Shown piece by piece: positions 20,066 to 28,176 of a DNA stretch of 64,000 nt (positions are counted from its first letter, which is position 1; every line of letters begins with the position of its first letter). The stretch is taken from the NCBI RefSeq assembly GCF_030070105.1, contig NZ_JASJOO010000003.1:729155-793154 (forward strand), given 5' to 3'. The position numbers were made by a program, and so were the translations under genes. The notes beneath the pieces were generated by a model that was given only the letters and a program-made list of their open reading frames with translations, did no database searches and was not told the DNA's origin. This DNA comes from Bermanella sp. WJH001 (GTDB taxonomy: Bacteria > Pseudomonadota > Gammaproteobacteria > Pseudomonadales > Oceanobacteraceae).

Positions 20066-21175
20066 TTAGTTTGTTACGTAACCATCTACTTCTAAAGTAG
20101 TGTAATTAACTTTTAAATCCGTTATTTCAGTGACAGGAATGGTTAAACCGGATGTGAACCAAGCCTGGTGAGTACATGTATCACTTTCAATCGCGTAAAT
20201 ATCAGTGGCATTATTGTTTAAAATTGTGCCAGCAGCTGCTTGGTATAACTTATCTTCAGTAGCGAATAAAATAGTTTCATCTAGGGTGTTGGCAACCTTG
20301 GTTAGAACTACAGAATTACCATCGCCGCTTCCCAGAGCATAAACTAATGTTTCGCATGTATCATCAGAATAAAATGATAAGTAACTAGACTCTCCAGCTC
20401 TGTCATTTCTAATTGAGTCGTAATTTCGTAATCTAAATGAATATGGGTCGTATGCACTTTCAAGAGAAAGCATGCCGTAACTTGTTTTTAAAGGTATAAA
20501 GTGTTTATTAGGCGAAAATGCATTTACCTTATTGGTATAACCAATTAAATCGCCATCACCATAAACTGCAATATTAAATGCATCTCCACTTCCATCGGAA
20601 CCGGATTCTAGCTCCTCAATGCGAGCTTCTAAAGCATTGATTAAGTTGGCTTGCGCAGAAATTAATCCATCTTGCGAAGTATCACTTGACTCTAAAGCGC
20701 TGATTGCGGTGGCATTAGTCGTAGTTGTCGCTTGTAGAGAAGAAATGTTAGTGGATGTTGAGGTTTCTAAGGCAGCGATATTAGATGTGTTTGTTATTAC
20801 AGAGGTTTGAAGCGCTGTGATATTGGATCCATTGGTACCAGTATCTGTTTGCAAGGTAGTAATAGCCGCTGTGTTTGTAGTGTTGCTTGTTTGTAATTCT
20901 GTGATATCGGTAGTGTGACCACCCAAAGTTACAGATAAAGCTTCCGTAGAAGTTTCAAGGTCTGAAATCCGAGTTGCTTGATCTTCAACTAAACCATGTA
21001 GGCCTTCACCATAAGATTTTAATCCTTCAAAATTGCCATTTACTTCAGAAGCTTTTGCAGGCGTACCAGCTTCAAATCTAACAAGATCTGGTGCAGTTAT
21101 GTTTTCAGCTTGCACTATTTGGCTGGCAGCTAATACAACGGCTACAGATAATAATTTATTGCCAGTTAATGTCAT
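20066..21175 (-). CDS. Secreted coiled-coil stalk protein, unknown function
   Basis: A 369-residue exported protein. The start ATG at 21175 has AAGGA upstream and gives a clear signal peptide (MTLTGNKLLSVAVVLAASQ, then IVQA). Next is VRFEAGTPAKASEVNGNF, a segment shared by many secreted gammaproteobacterial proteins. Residues about 65-190 are repeats of 14-15 residues rich in Thr, Asn, Ile and Leu (type TTNTAAITTLQT), as in trimeric tail-fibre or autotransporter stalks, ending in LINALEARIEELESG. The C-terminal 170 residues are globular with two cysteines. No membrane anchor is seen. Function is unknown; it could be a surface fibre. Confidence 0.7.
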   Translation of the reverse strand: MTLTGNKLLSVAVVLAASQIVQAENITAPDLVRFEAGTPAKASEVNGNFEGLKSYGEGLHGLVEDQATRISDLETSTEALSVTLGGHTTDITELQTSNTTNTAAITTLQTDTGTNGSNITALQTSVITNTSNIAALETSTSTNISSLQATTTTNATAISALESSDTSQDGLISAQANLINALEARIEELESGSDGSGDAFNIAVYGDGDLIGYTNKVNAFSPNKHFIPLKTSYGMLSLESAYDPYSFRLRNYDSIRNDRAGESSYLSFYSDDTCETLVYALGSGDGNSVVLTKVANTLDETILFATEDKLYQAAAGTILNNNATDIYAIESDTCTHQAWFTSGLTIPVTEITDLKVNYTTLEVDGYVTN

Positions 21176-21305
21176 TCCAATTTCCTTCGTCCCAATTATT
21201 AGAGGTAACTTCCGAGCTTTTATCGTCAGCGATGTTAGATTCGTCTTCTGAGCCACATGCGGTTAGCAGTGTTATACAGAGGATAATTAAAAGGTAGGCT
21301 TTCAT
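21156..21305 (-). CDS. Small tryptophan-rich lipoprotein
   Basis: A 49-residue reading frame, starting MKAYLLIILCITLL followed by TACGSEDES, is a complete lipoprotein signal with lipobox LTAC (Cys17). The mature part is acidic and ends in NNWDEGNWNDINWQ, with three Trp separated by short polar spacers. GAGGGAGCAC lies just before the ATG. It overlaps the start of the coiled-coil gene by 20 bases, so the two are probably translationally coupled and may act together at the cell surface. No known family is recognised. Confidence 0.6.
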   Translation of the reverse strand: MKAYLLIILCITLLTACGSEDESNIADDKSSEVTSNNWDEGNWNDINWQ

Positions 21306-21386
21306 GTGCTCCCTCACGAAAATGTGAAGCGGCATTTTACTGGTTTTGGTCGTTAGGACAAGAAATTGGTGAAAAAGTACCAGGCA

Positions 21387-21560
21387 TTAGTGTGGGCGAG
21401 ACGCATCATATAATTGACATGCATATTTTTTGATTTGGAAATCTTCTGGCAGATTAAAAGCCAGTAATACTTTAAAGTCGGCTTCGAAAATTTCCGCGGC
21501 GTCTACGTGATCAAATAAATGGTCGTGACCAGTAAATAAATTAGTACCATATATGGAACA
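21387..21560 (-). pseudogene. Possible gene relic without a start codon
   Basis: The minus strand is open for 57 codons and has a protein-like composition (for example TGHDHLFDHVDAAEIFEADF and LLAFNLPEDFQIKKYACQLY). A stop lies directly upstream at 21561-21563 and no ATG, GTG or TTG start is available. It therefore looks like the 3' end of a deleted gene. The 307-base gap from 21306 to 21612 holds nothing else that I can support. Confidence 0.35.
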
Positions 21561-21612
21561 TCAAAATTGAGTGATTGTAGATAGCTTGGAGCTGAATAAT
21601 TGGATATGCCGG

Positions 21613-22356
21613 TTATAAAGCCGCCCACAACGTATCAAACATCATTTGTTGCGTACCCGCGATAGCATCACTATCGATTACAACGACTACTGGATAGTTG
21701 TTATCAGCTAAGCTGATCATGGCCACCTTGGGTGGGTAAATAGCAATATACGATGCATCGCCCTTACCTTTCAGCCATTTACGTTCAGCCAGTTCCGCTT
21801 CATCGCCACCATCACCAATGGCAATTACTCTCACCTTTATATTCTTCGCCACACGTTGTTTAGTGAAGGTAGGGAAAGGACGATATAAGTGTTCACGCAA
21901 GGCTTGGGTTGAAATGACGCTGTATTGTTTTTGTTTGATGCGATCCACACTGCTTAAGATGTCCCGTAGTACTAGTTCCACCCCGTCATCCCCTTCATAA
22001 AAACGCACGTTACCCGCCACCATGTCGGTCTTAAGGTGTTTAAGCCCTGGGATGATATCGGTTTTAAGTTCGAGCAAGGTTTGCTCTAGGCTTTGACGTT
22101 TTTGTTCGGCTAAATCTAATAAACGCTCAGGGTCTTCAGCCTGAAAGACCCGTCTTTTGCCCTTGGGTAGGTAATTTACAATGCCCTTACTCACCAATAT
22201 TTTAAGGGTTTCATAAGTGGTGCCGCGGTTTAATTGCGCTTTAGCGGCCAAATCACGAATGGAGGCTGGGCCCAGCGTAAGCAGGCTATGATAAACCGCG
22301 ATTTCCCGCTCGGTTAGACCAAGCTGTGTCAGACTGTTTAACTTCATGGTTGTCAT
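21613..22356 (-). CDS. TrmB-family transcriptional regulator
   Basis: A 247-residue DNA-binding protein. Residues about 10-75 form the TrmB winged helix (LGLTEREIAVYHSLLTLGPA, then SIRDLAAKAQLNRGTTYETL), followed by a coiled segment and a C-terminal effector/PLD-like domain ending VVIDSDAIAGTQQMMFDTLW. TrmB proteins usually sense sugars. It is divergent from glmU with 170 bases between, and Pseudomonas places a different regulator (DeoR type) next to glmU-glmS, so control of amino-sugar synthesis is a fair guess. ATG at 22347 is an alternative start. A relic of its 3' end lies 1.7 kb downstream. Confidence 0.8.
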   Translation of the reverse strand: MTTMKLNSLTQLGLTEREIAVYHSLLTLGPASIRDLAAKAQLNRGTTYETLKILVSKGIVNYLPKGKRRVFQAEDPERLLDLAEQKRQSLEQTLLELKTDIIPGLKHLKTDMVAGNVRFYEGDDGVELVLRDILSSVDRIKQKQYSVISTQALREHLYRPFPTFTKQRVAKNIKVRVIAIGDGGDEAELAERKWLKGKGDASYIAIYPPKVAMISLADNNYPVVVVIDSDAIAGTQQMMFDTLWAAL

Positions 22357-22526
22357 TAATTTTGTGACAAAGTGGATTGTAAATCCTAACAAACTCAATA
22401 GACTGAACAACCTTTTTTATTTAGTGTCTGGCAAGATTTGACATATGGCCTTACAAAACGGACTGCTTAAAGCCGTAATTGTGACAGTTTTAAGGCACGG
22501 CCATTAACGGAAGATAGAGATTTTAG

Positions 22527-23897
22527 ATGATTGATGTTGTGATTTTAGCGGCGGGACAAGGCTCCCGTATGAAATCGGATTTACCGAAAGTATTACACCC
22601 AATTGCGGGTAAGCCTATGTTAGGCCATGTGATTGATAGCGCCCGTAAAGTCAGTGCCAATGCCATGCATGTGGTGGTGGGTCATGGTGCGCAGCAAGTA
22701 AAAGCTCAGTTTGGCGAAGAAAGTGATATTCAATTTGCGTTGCAAGCCGAACAAAAAGGCACAGGCCATGCGGTGATGATGGCGCTGGATAACCTTGCAC
22801 AATCGGGCACCACGTTAATTTTGTACGGCGATGTTCCATTAATTCAAAGCGATACCTTGGACGCGTTAATTCAAATCACACAACAAGGCAAAGTGGGTTT
22901 GTTAACCGTCAATATGGACGACCCTAGCGGTTATGGTCGTATTGTGCGTGATGCCAACCACAAGGTAAAAGCCATCGTTGAGCATAAAGACGCCAGCGAG
23001 TCTGAGCTGACCATTCAAGAAGTGAACACAGGCATCTTGGCAGTGCCGACCGAAAAGTTACATGATTGGCTACCTAAGCTCTCTAATGACAATGCTCAAG
23101 GCGAATACTACCTAACAGATGTAATTGCCTTGTCGGTAGGGGCAGGCATTGAAGTGGAAACCTTGCAGCCAGAATTCGCCGAAGAAACCTTTGGGGTGAA
23201 CAATCGAGCGCAACAAGCGGAACTAGAGCGTTGGTATCAAGCCCGCTTAGTACAAGATTTAATGACACAAGGGGTGACAGTATTAGACCCTGCACGTTTA
23301 GACATTCGCCCAGGTAATACCCTTGGCGTGAAAGTTGGGCGTGACGTAGTGATTGATGCCAACGTGATTCTAGAAGGCCAAGTTGTACTGGGTGATGGCG
23401 TGCACATTGAAGCCAACTGCGTGATTAAAAACGCATCCATTGCTGCTGGTAGCAAGGTTAAAGCTTTTAGCCATATTGAAGATGCCGATATTAAACAAGG
23501 TTGTGATATTGGCCCATACGCTCGCCTGCGCCCTGGTGCGGTATTAGAAAACGGCGCGAAAGTGGGTAACTTCTGTGAAGTGAAAAAGTCCATTATTGGT
23601 GAGGGCAGTAAGGTGAATCACCTAACCTATATTGGTGACGCTGTGATTGGTAAAGGTGCCAATATCGGTGCAGGTACGATCACCTGTAACTACGATGGTG
23701 TGAATAAATTTAAAACCGAAATTGGCGACGGCGCGTTTATTGGCTCTAACTCGTCGTTAGTGGCACCGGTTAAAGTGGGCGCCGGTGCAACCGTGGGAGC
23801 AGGTTCTACAATTACTAAAGAAGTAGAAGCCGATAAGCTAGCGGTGGCTCGTGGTAAGCAGGTGAATCTTAACTGGCAACGACCAACCAAGGGTTAG
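22527..23897 (+). CDS. glmU: Bifunctional UDP-N-acetylglucosamine pyrophosphorylase / GlcN-1-P N-acetyltransferase
   Basis: Makes UDP-GlcNAc for peptidoglycan and lipopolysaccharide. The 456-residue protein has the N-terminal uridyltransferase domain with AAGQGSRMKSDLPKVLHP (residues 7-24) and the C-terminal left-handed beta-helix with hexapeptide repeats from about 250, including NYDGVNKFKTEIGDGAFIGS. Both active domains appear complete. It is separated from glmS by an inverted-repeat element of 120 bases. Confidence 0.98.
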   Translation: MIDVVILAAGQGSRMKSDLPKVLHPIAGKPMLGHVIDSARKVSANAMHVVVGHGAQQVKAQFGEESDIQFALQAEQKGTGHAVMMALDNLAQSGTTLILYGDVPLIQSDTLDALIQITQQGKVGLLTVNMDDPSGYGRIVRDANHKVKAIVEHKDASESELTIQEVNTGILAVPTEKLHDWLPKLSNDNAQGEYYLTDVIALSVGAGIEVETLQPEFAEETFGVNNRAQQAELERWYQARLVQDLMTQGVTVLDPARLDIRPGNTLGVKVGRDVVIDANVILEGQVVLGDGVHIEANCVIKNASIAAGSKVKAFSHIEDADIKQGCDIGPYARLRPGAVLENGAKVGNFCEVKKSIIGEGSKVNHLTYIGDAVIGKGANIGAGTITCNYDGVNKFKTEIGDGAFIGSNSSLVAPVKVGAGATVGAGSTITKEVEADKLAVARGKQVNLNWQRPTKG

Positions 23898-23906
23898 ATG
23901 TCATTA

Positions 23907-24027
23907 GGGAGACGAGAGATGCAAAACTATTTTGATGCACTAGGCTCCTCACAAAGAATTTAATAAGAGAATAAAAAGGAAGCGAGAGAAAGGATGACTT
24001 TAGAGCCTCTCACATCTCTCGTCTCCC
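23907..24027. repeat. Inverted-repeat element between glmU and glmS
   Basis: Two perfect 15-base arms, GGGAGACGAGAGATG (23907-23921) and its complement (24013-24027), enclose a 91-base purine-rich spacer. The element fills the whole gap between glmU and glmS, like a small non-coding mobile element or a long-range mRNA hairpin. Confidence 0.65.
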
Positions 24028-24046
24028 ATTAAACAAGGATTTTAAA

Positions 24047-25879
24047 ATGTGCGGAATTGTTGGCGGTATCGCCCAGCGCAATGTAAACGAAATACTGTTA
24101 GAAGGTCTGCGTCGTCTTGAATATCGTGGTTACGACAGCGCAGGTTTAGCCGTATTAAACGATGCTAACTTGATTGAGCGTTGTCGTCGTATGGGTAAAG
24201 TAAAAGAGTTAGAAGATGGCATTCAAGCCGCGCCGTTTGAAGGCAAAATCGGTATCGCCCATACCCGTTGGGCCACGCACGGCAAGCCGTCACAAGAAAA
24301 CTCTCACCCACATATGTCAGGTGAGCGTTTGGCTATTGTGCACAACGGCATCATCGAAAACTATGAAGAGTTACGTGAAGAATTAAAAAGCGCCGGTTAT
24401 GAGTTTTTATCACAAACCGATACCGAAGTGGTGGTGCATTTAATTCATCAGAATTTACAAAAAACATCCTCCCTAACCGATGCAGTAAAAGAAACCATCA
24501 AGCGTTTAGACGGTGCTTATGCATTGGGTGTGATCAGTGCGGATCATCCGGGTAAATTAGTGGCGGCCCGCCAAGGTTCACCCTTAGTGATTGGTGTGGG
24601 CAGCGGCGAGCATTTCATTGCCTCTGACCAGTTGGCACTCTTGCAAGTGACGGACCGTTTTATCTTCTTAAACGAAGGGGATGTAGCTGAACTCACCACA
24701 GATCACGTACACGTATGGGATAAAGACAACGCAGAAGTGGTTCATGACGTCAGCGTGTTTGAACACAAAATGGATGTGGCCGATAAAGGCGAATATCGTC
24801 ACTACATGATGAAAGAAATTTACGAACAACCTCAAGTGATTCGTAACTGTCTTGAAGGTCGCATCAGCAAAACCCACTTGCTTGAACAAGCGTTTGGCAT
24901 CAAAGCTAAAGATGTATTTGATAAAACCCAAGCGGTGCAAATCATTGCCTGCGGCACCTCGTACCATTCAGGCATGGTGGCAAAATACTGGATTGAAAGT
25001 TTAGTGGGCATTCCGTGTCAGATCGAAGTGGCCAGTGAATACCGTTACCGTAAAACCGTGGCTTTGCCTAACAGCTTGTTTATTACGATTTCACAATCAG
25101 GTGAAACCGCAGATACCTTGGCCGCATTACGTAAAGCCAAAGAAATTGGCTTTACTGCCAGTTTAAGTATTTGTAACGTGCCGGGTTCATCATTGGTACG
25201 CGAATCGGATTTGGCCATTATGACCAACGCTGGCCCAGAAATTGGCGTGGCATCCACTAAGGCGTTCACCTCGCAGTTGGTTGCATTAATGATGCTCACC
25301 ATCGCCCTTGGTCGTCGTCATGGCATGGTGCGCCAAGTAGAAGAAGAAATTGTAGCCGATTTACTAAAACTGCCTGAGCTGGTTGAAAAAGCACTGGCCA
25401 TGGACAGTGATATTGAAACCATGGCTCAAGACTTTGCTGAAAAACATAACGGCTTATTTTTAGGTCGCGGTGTTATGTACCCCATCGCCATGGAAGGGGC
25501 ACTCAAGCTAAAAGAAATTTCTTATATTCACGCAGAAGCCTACCCAGCTGGCGAATTAAAACACGGCCCACTGGCCCTTGTGGATAAAGACACGCCAATT
25601 GTTACCGTGGCACCACAAAACGAATTGTTGGATAAATTAAAATCCAACCTTGAAGAAGTGCGCGCCCGTGGCGGTGAGTTGTTTGTATTTGCTGATGAAA
25701 AATCAAAAGTGAAAAGCACCGACAACATGAAGGTACTTAACATGCCATCGTGCAGTGACTTGATGGAGCCGATCTTGTACATCATTCCTTTGCAGCTATT
25801 AAGCTATCACGTGGCGGTATTGCGCGGCACGGATGTGGATCAGCCACGGAATCTTGCCAAGTCCGTAACGGTAGAATAG
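24047..25879 (+). CDS. glmS: Glutamine-fructose-6-phosphate aminotransferase
   Basis: First committed enzyme of amino-sugar synthesis: fructose-6-P plus glutamine gives glucosamine-6-P. The start MCGIVGG exposes the N-terminal nucleophile Cys, followed by the glutaminase signature [16 protein letters not shown] and [11 protein letters not shown]; two SIS domains follow, the first with ACGTSYHSG and [10 protein letters not shown], and the protein ends NLAKSVTVE. The length of 610 is typical. No glmS ribozyme-like structure is visible upstream. Confidence 0.98.
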   Translation: MCGIVGGIAQRNVNEILLEGLRRLEYRGYDSAGLAVLNDANLIERCRRMGKVKELEDGIQAAPFEGKIGIAHTRWATHGKPSQENSHPHMSGERLAIVHNGIIENYEELREELKSAGYEFLSQTDTEVVVHLIHQNLQKTSSLTDAVKETIKRLDGAYALGVISADHPGKLVAARQGSPLVIGVGSGEHFIASDQLALLQVTDRFIFLNEGDVAELTTDHVHVWDKDNAEVVHDVSVFEHKMDVADKGEYRHYMMKEIYEQPQVIRNCLEGRISKTHLLEQAFGIKAKDVFDKTQAVQIIACGTSYHSGMVAKYWIESLVGIPCQIEVASEYRYRKTVALPNSLFITISQSGETADTLAALRKAKEIGFTASLSICNVPGSSLVRESDLAIMTNAGPEIGVASTKAFTSQLVALMMLTIALGRRHGMVRQVEEEIVADLLKLPELVEKALAMDSDIETMAQDFAEKHNGLFLGRGVMYPIAMEGALKLKEISYIHAEAYPAGELKHGPLALVDKDTPIVTVAPQNELLDKLKSNLEEVRARGGELFVFADEKSKVKSTDNMKVLNMPSCSDLMEPILYIIPLQLLSYHVAVLRGTDVDQPRNLAKSVTVE

Positions 25880-25911
25880 TTAAGAGCTAATTGCGTCGAT
25901 ACTACGGCGTT

Positions 25912-25973
25912 AAAAAGCCACTTCAAACTCCTCATTTATGACTTATAAACTGCGGGATTTGAAGTGGCTTTTT
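25912..25973. terminator. Long-loop hairpin after glmS
   Basis: AAAAAGCCACTTCAAA (25912-25927) is fully complementary to the segment at 25958-25973, which ends in TTTTT. The 30-base loop is long for a terminator, but the stem and T-run fit. The right arm overlaps the first copy of a 39-base direct repeat. Confidence 0.6.
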
Positions 25974-26002
25974 GCCTTGTATTATCTTCCTCATTAACGC
26001 TC
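25964..26002. repeat. 39-bp direct repeat, left copy
   Basis: Begins GTGGCTTTTTGCCTTGT and is repeated at 28073-28111 with only two mismatches. The pair brackets a 2.1-kb accessory segment with the parDE genes. Confidence 0.8.
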
Positions 26003-26087
26003 TTAACAGGGAATTGTGTTGGATCGTTGAAAAGATTGCTCAGCACAATCGAGTATTACATATACACTCATGCGCTTCGCAATCTTA

Positions 26088-26238
26088 TGAGCTTCGCAGC
26101 CCTGCGGGTGCCTCCCCTAGTATTCGCTTGTAACGGGCTTATGAGTAAGCAAATTGCGTAGATGCTTTGTTTCGTTACATAGGCGAGCTATGCGCCTCAC
26201 CTAAAATTATTTTGAGCTTCGCAGCCCTTCGGGTGCCT
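26088..26238. repeat. Two copies of a GC-rich palindromic repeat
   Basis: TGAGCTTCGCAGCCCT, then one variable base, then CGGGTGCCT occurs at 26088-26113 and 26213-26238, and each is followed by a weaker match (CGCTTGTAACGGGCTTATG and CGCTCGCGACGGGCTCTTG). GCAGCCC can pair with GGGTGC. These are REP-like units; no protein-coding potential is seen between 25880 and 26499. Confidence 0.6.
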
Positions 26239-26301
26239 TGTCTGACTGGCGCTCGCGACGGGCTCTTGTCTTGTTCAGTTATTGCTGACCTATATAGGTC
26301 A

Positions 26302-26354
26302 GCATAAACGAAGCGCCATCCGACGATTGCAATGTTGGAAGGCGTTCGTTCCTC
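26302..26354. repeat. 53-bp direct repeat, left copy
   Basis: The first 28 bases begin GCATAAACGAAGCGCCATCC and match 27960-27987 with one difference; similarity continues to 26354 with several mismatches. CGCC near the start can pair with GGCG near the end. Confidence 0.7.
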
Positions 26355-26392
26355 GCTTTTCTAACCTACAAATTTAAACAGCAATTACAATT

Positions 26393-26496
26393 GTAGGATG
26401 GGTTAGTACTGAGCCCATGCGAAGAGCGTAACCCATCAGCTAGACCTTAAAAATCATGGGTTACGATATTCGTGCCTCATATCTAACCCATCCTAC
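26393..26496. repeat. GTAGGATGGGTTAG-type palindromic element
   Basis: GTAGGATGGGTTAG (26393-26406) is complementary to 26483-26496, and inside it CGTAACCCAT (26427-26436) pairs with ATGGGTTACG (26456-26465). It abuts the stop codon of the gene at 26500. Elements with this core are widespread intergenic repeats in proteobacteria. Confidence 0.65.
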
Positions 26497-26499
26497 TAA

Positions 26500-27213
26500 C
26501 TAAAACCTAGCATCAGCCCGCATCATTATCTGGGATGAAATCAGGTTTGCTGCGGGCTGTTTTCCCTCGTTGTAAGAACCTATTGCGTTCCATTGAGCTA
26601 ATCTACTACGGCTAGCTGTCCCAGCGTGCTCTATCATTTGCTTGTCGGTTAACTTCGCATCACTGTCAATTTTCATATTCAGCATTAACTCACGGCCAAA
26701 GATAATATCCTTAAAGTTTTCTCTATTAACGTCGAAACGCTCTAAGCCTCCGAAATCTGCAATCTTTTCTGGCCCCCTCATACCTACGCCCCAGTTTACT
26801 ACGTGGTCAGCTAGCTTATTCATGGCATCATCCATGCCATTGTCTTCTAGTATGCCTTTCAGAGTCATTTGTTCAATATCACTTAGCTTGTCTCGCCCTT
26901 CGATAATAACTAGCTCGCCTTTGCTATCCACAGAGAAGTCCCAATCCTTTTCCATTAGGTCTGGTGCTTTTTTTAGTATGTCATTTTGGACGCCAGTGTA
27001 GAGTTCGCGCATTTTTTCACTGGCACTTGTAATCCCTATTTGCGCTTCACCAGCGAGTCGACTGTATGGTTCCCACTGTGCTTGAGTGTATTTCGCCTCA
27101 CCTCTATTTACCTTCACTAAGTTCTCTAAAGAATCCTGATCTGTCGGCTTAACCTTGCTAGGTTCTAACGGCTGTACTGAAGATGCTACTGCTGGGTTGC
27201 TGGAAATATCCAT
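26500..27213 (-). CDS. Hypothetical protein
   Basis: A 237-residue protein starting MDISSNPAVASSVQP after AAGGAG; longer frames to 27249 lack a binding site. No signal peptide or membrane helix is visible, and the composition is hydrophilic with an acidic middle. A segment DWDFSVDSKGELVIIEG is followed by DKLSDIEQMTLKGILEDNGM. I do not recognise a family. It is the largest gene of the repeat-bounded 26-28 kb segment and points away from parDE. Confidence 0.6.
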   Translation of the reverse strand: MDISSNPAVASSVQPLEPSKVKPTDQDSLENLVKVNRGEAKYTQAQWEPYSRLAGEAQIGITSASEKMRELYTGVQNDILKKAPDLMEKDWDFSVDSKGELVIIEGRDKLSDIEQMTLKGILEDNGMDDAMNKLADHVVNWGVGMRGPEKIADFGGLERFDVNRENFKDIIFGRELMLNMKIDSDAKLTDKQMIEHAGTASRSRLAQWNAIGSYNEGKQPAANLISSQIMMRADARF

Positions 27214-27345
27214 AATTGACTCCTTGAGCAATCTTGGCTGTATTCTCATTAAAATAGGTAGATTCCATTGCTGGTGCCTTTTGGATTCGTCATATCATCG
27301 TAACGGCAAGGTGTTTGCTTTCTTTAGTTAGGGGTTTGAGAGTCA

Positions 27346-27390
27346 TTGACATACCATGATGTATATACCAATATTTGGTATATATTGGTA
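27346..27390 (+). promoter_or_regulatory. parDE promoter with palindromic operator
   Basis: A perfect -35 hexamer TTGACA (27346-27351) is followed by overlapping palindromes around TATACCAATATTTGGTATA (27364-27382) and a second half-site TATTGGTA. The half-site ACCAATA/TATTGGT repeats, as expected of an operator bound by the ParD ribbon-helix-helix protein for autoregulation. The -10 hexamer lies inside the operator and is not unambiguous. Confidence 0.55.
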
Positions 27391-27406
27391 TTAGCGGGGC
27401 AGAATC

Positions 27407-27646
27407 ATGGCCAAAAACACAAGCATTACCCTTGGGGAACACTTTGAAGGCTTTATTGCTCAGCAGATCACAGAAGGTCGATACACCTCCACCAGCGAAG
27501 TAGTGCGGGCAGCACTGCGCTTGTTAGAAGATAACGAGCAGAAGATAGCGACTTTACGGAAGTTGCTTGATGACGGAGAAAACAGCGGTACGGCTGAGTA
27601 CAGTTATGAAGCGCTGATGAACGAACTGGATGACGAAGTGGGTTAA
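27407..27646 (+). CDS. parD: Type II antitoxin, ParD family
   Basis: A 79-residue antitoxin. The N-terminal ribbon-helix-helix (NTSITLGEHFEGFIAQQI, then SEVVRAALRLLE) binds DNA, and the acidic C-terminus (DDGENSGTAEYSYEALMNEL) would wrap the toxin. The stop codon overlaps the toxin ATG by one base (TAATG), giving tight coupling. It most resembles the ParD/CC2985 group. Confidence 0.88.
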   Translation: MAKNTSITLGEHFEGFIAQQITEGRYTSTSEVVRAALRLLEDNEQKIATLRKLLDDGENSGTAEYSYEALMNELDDEVG

Positions 27647-27948
27647 TGGGCCAATTTACCTTAACCAATAAGGCCAAAGCCGATTTAAAATCCATCGCCA
27701 TTTATACACAGCGTAAATGGGGCAAAAGTCAGCGCGCTCTTTATCTTAAACAATTTGATGATGCTTTCCACTTGTTGGCAGATAGTCCTGATGCAGGTGT
27801 CAATTGCGACTTTATTAAACAGGGTTATCGCAAATTTCCAAACACCAGCCATGTGATTTTTTATCGAATAGTGAACGATTCTCAAATTGAAATTGTCCGC
27901 ATTTTGCACAAACGAATGGATGTTGAGATCAATTTTAAAAAGCCATAA
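27646..27948 (+). CDS. parE: Type II toxin, ParE/RelE superfamily
   Basis: A 100-residue toxin with the ParE pattern: LTNKAKADLKSIAIYTQRKWG at the N-terminus, then YLKQFDDAFHLLADSP, the GYRKFPNTSHVIFYRIV strand pair and the C-terminal IEIVRILHKRMD. ParE toxins poison DNA gyrase; RelE relatives cut mRNA, and the sequence favours ParE. It is co-translated with the antitoxin. Confidence 0.88.
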   Translation: MGQFTLTNKAKADLKSIAIYTQRKWGKSQRALYLKQFDDAFHLLADSPDAGVNCDFIKQGYRKFPNTSHVIFYRIVNDSQIEIVRILHKRMDVEINFKKP

Positions 27949-27959
27949 CAGGTCGACTG

Positions 27960-28012
27960 GCATAAGCGAAGCGCCATCCGACGATTGAAGTTTAGGAAGG
28001 CGTTAGCTCCTC
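27960..28012. repeat. 53-bp direct repeat, right copy
   Basis: Matches 26302-26354 and begins 11 bases after the parE stop codon. The two copies bracket the hypothetical gene and parDE. Confidence 0.7.
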
Positions 28013-28072
28013 ACATCAAACCCATCGCACTTGTTAATTAACATATATTGTAAATTCACAGCTCTGTTAGCG

Positions 28073-28111
28073 GTGGCTTTTTGCCTTGTGTTATCTTCCT
28101 CATTAATGCTC
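28073..28111. repeat. 39-bp direct repeat, right copy
   Basis: Matches 25964-26002 at 37 of 39 positions. It lies in the leader of the heptosyltransferase-like gene and marks the right limit of the accessory segment. Confidence 0.8.
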
Positions 28112-28176
28112 ATGCCTGCATTTTTACCGACCACTTAGGTTATACTTCGCCGCGAAGAATAAGAGATACGGCCAAC

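Noticed and set aside
25964..26161. 65-residue frame after glmS
   Set aside because: It is made of repeat sequence and hairpin arms and has no ribosome binding site.
26088..28012. Integron attC sites around the parDE genes
   Set aside because: The repeats lack the GTTRRRY/RYYYAAC core pair and no integrase is present; they are better described as REP-like or direct repeats.
28081..28176. Upstream extension of the heptosyltransferase-like gene from a TTG
   Set aside because: The extension falls in the 39-bp repeat and does not match the family N-terminus; ATG 28177 is better.
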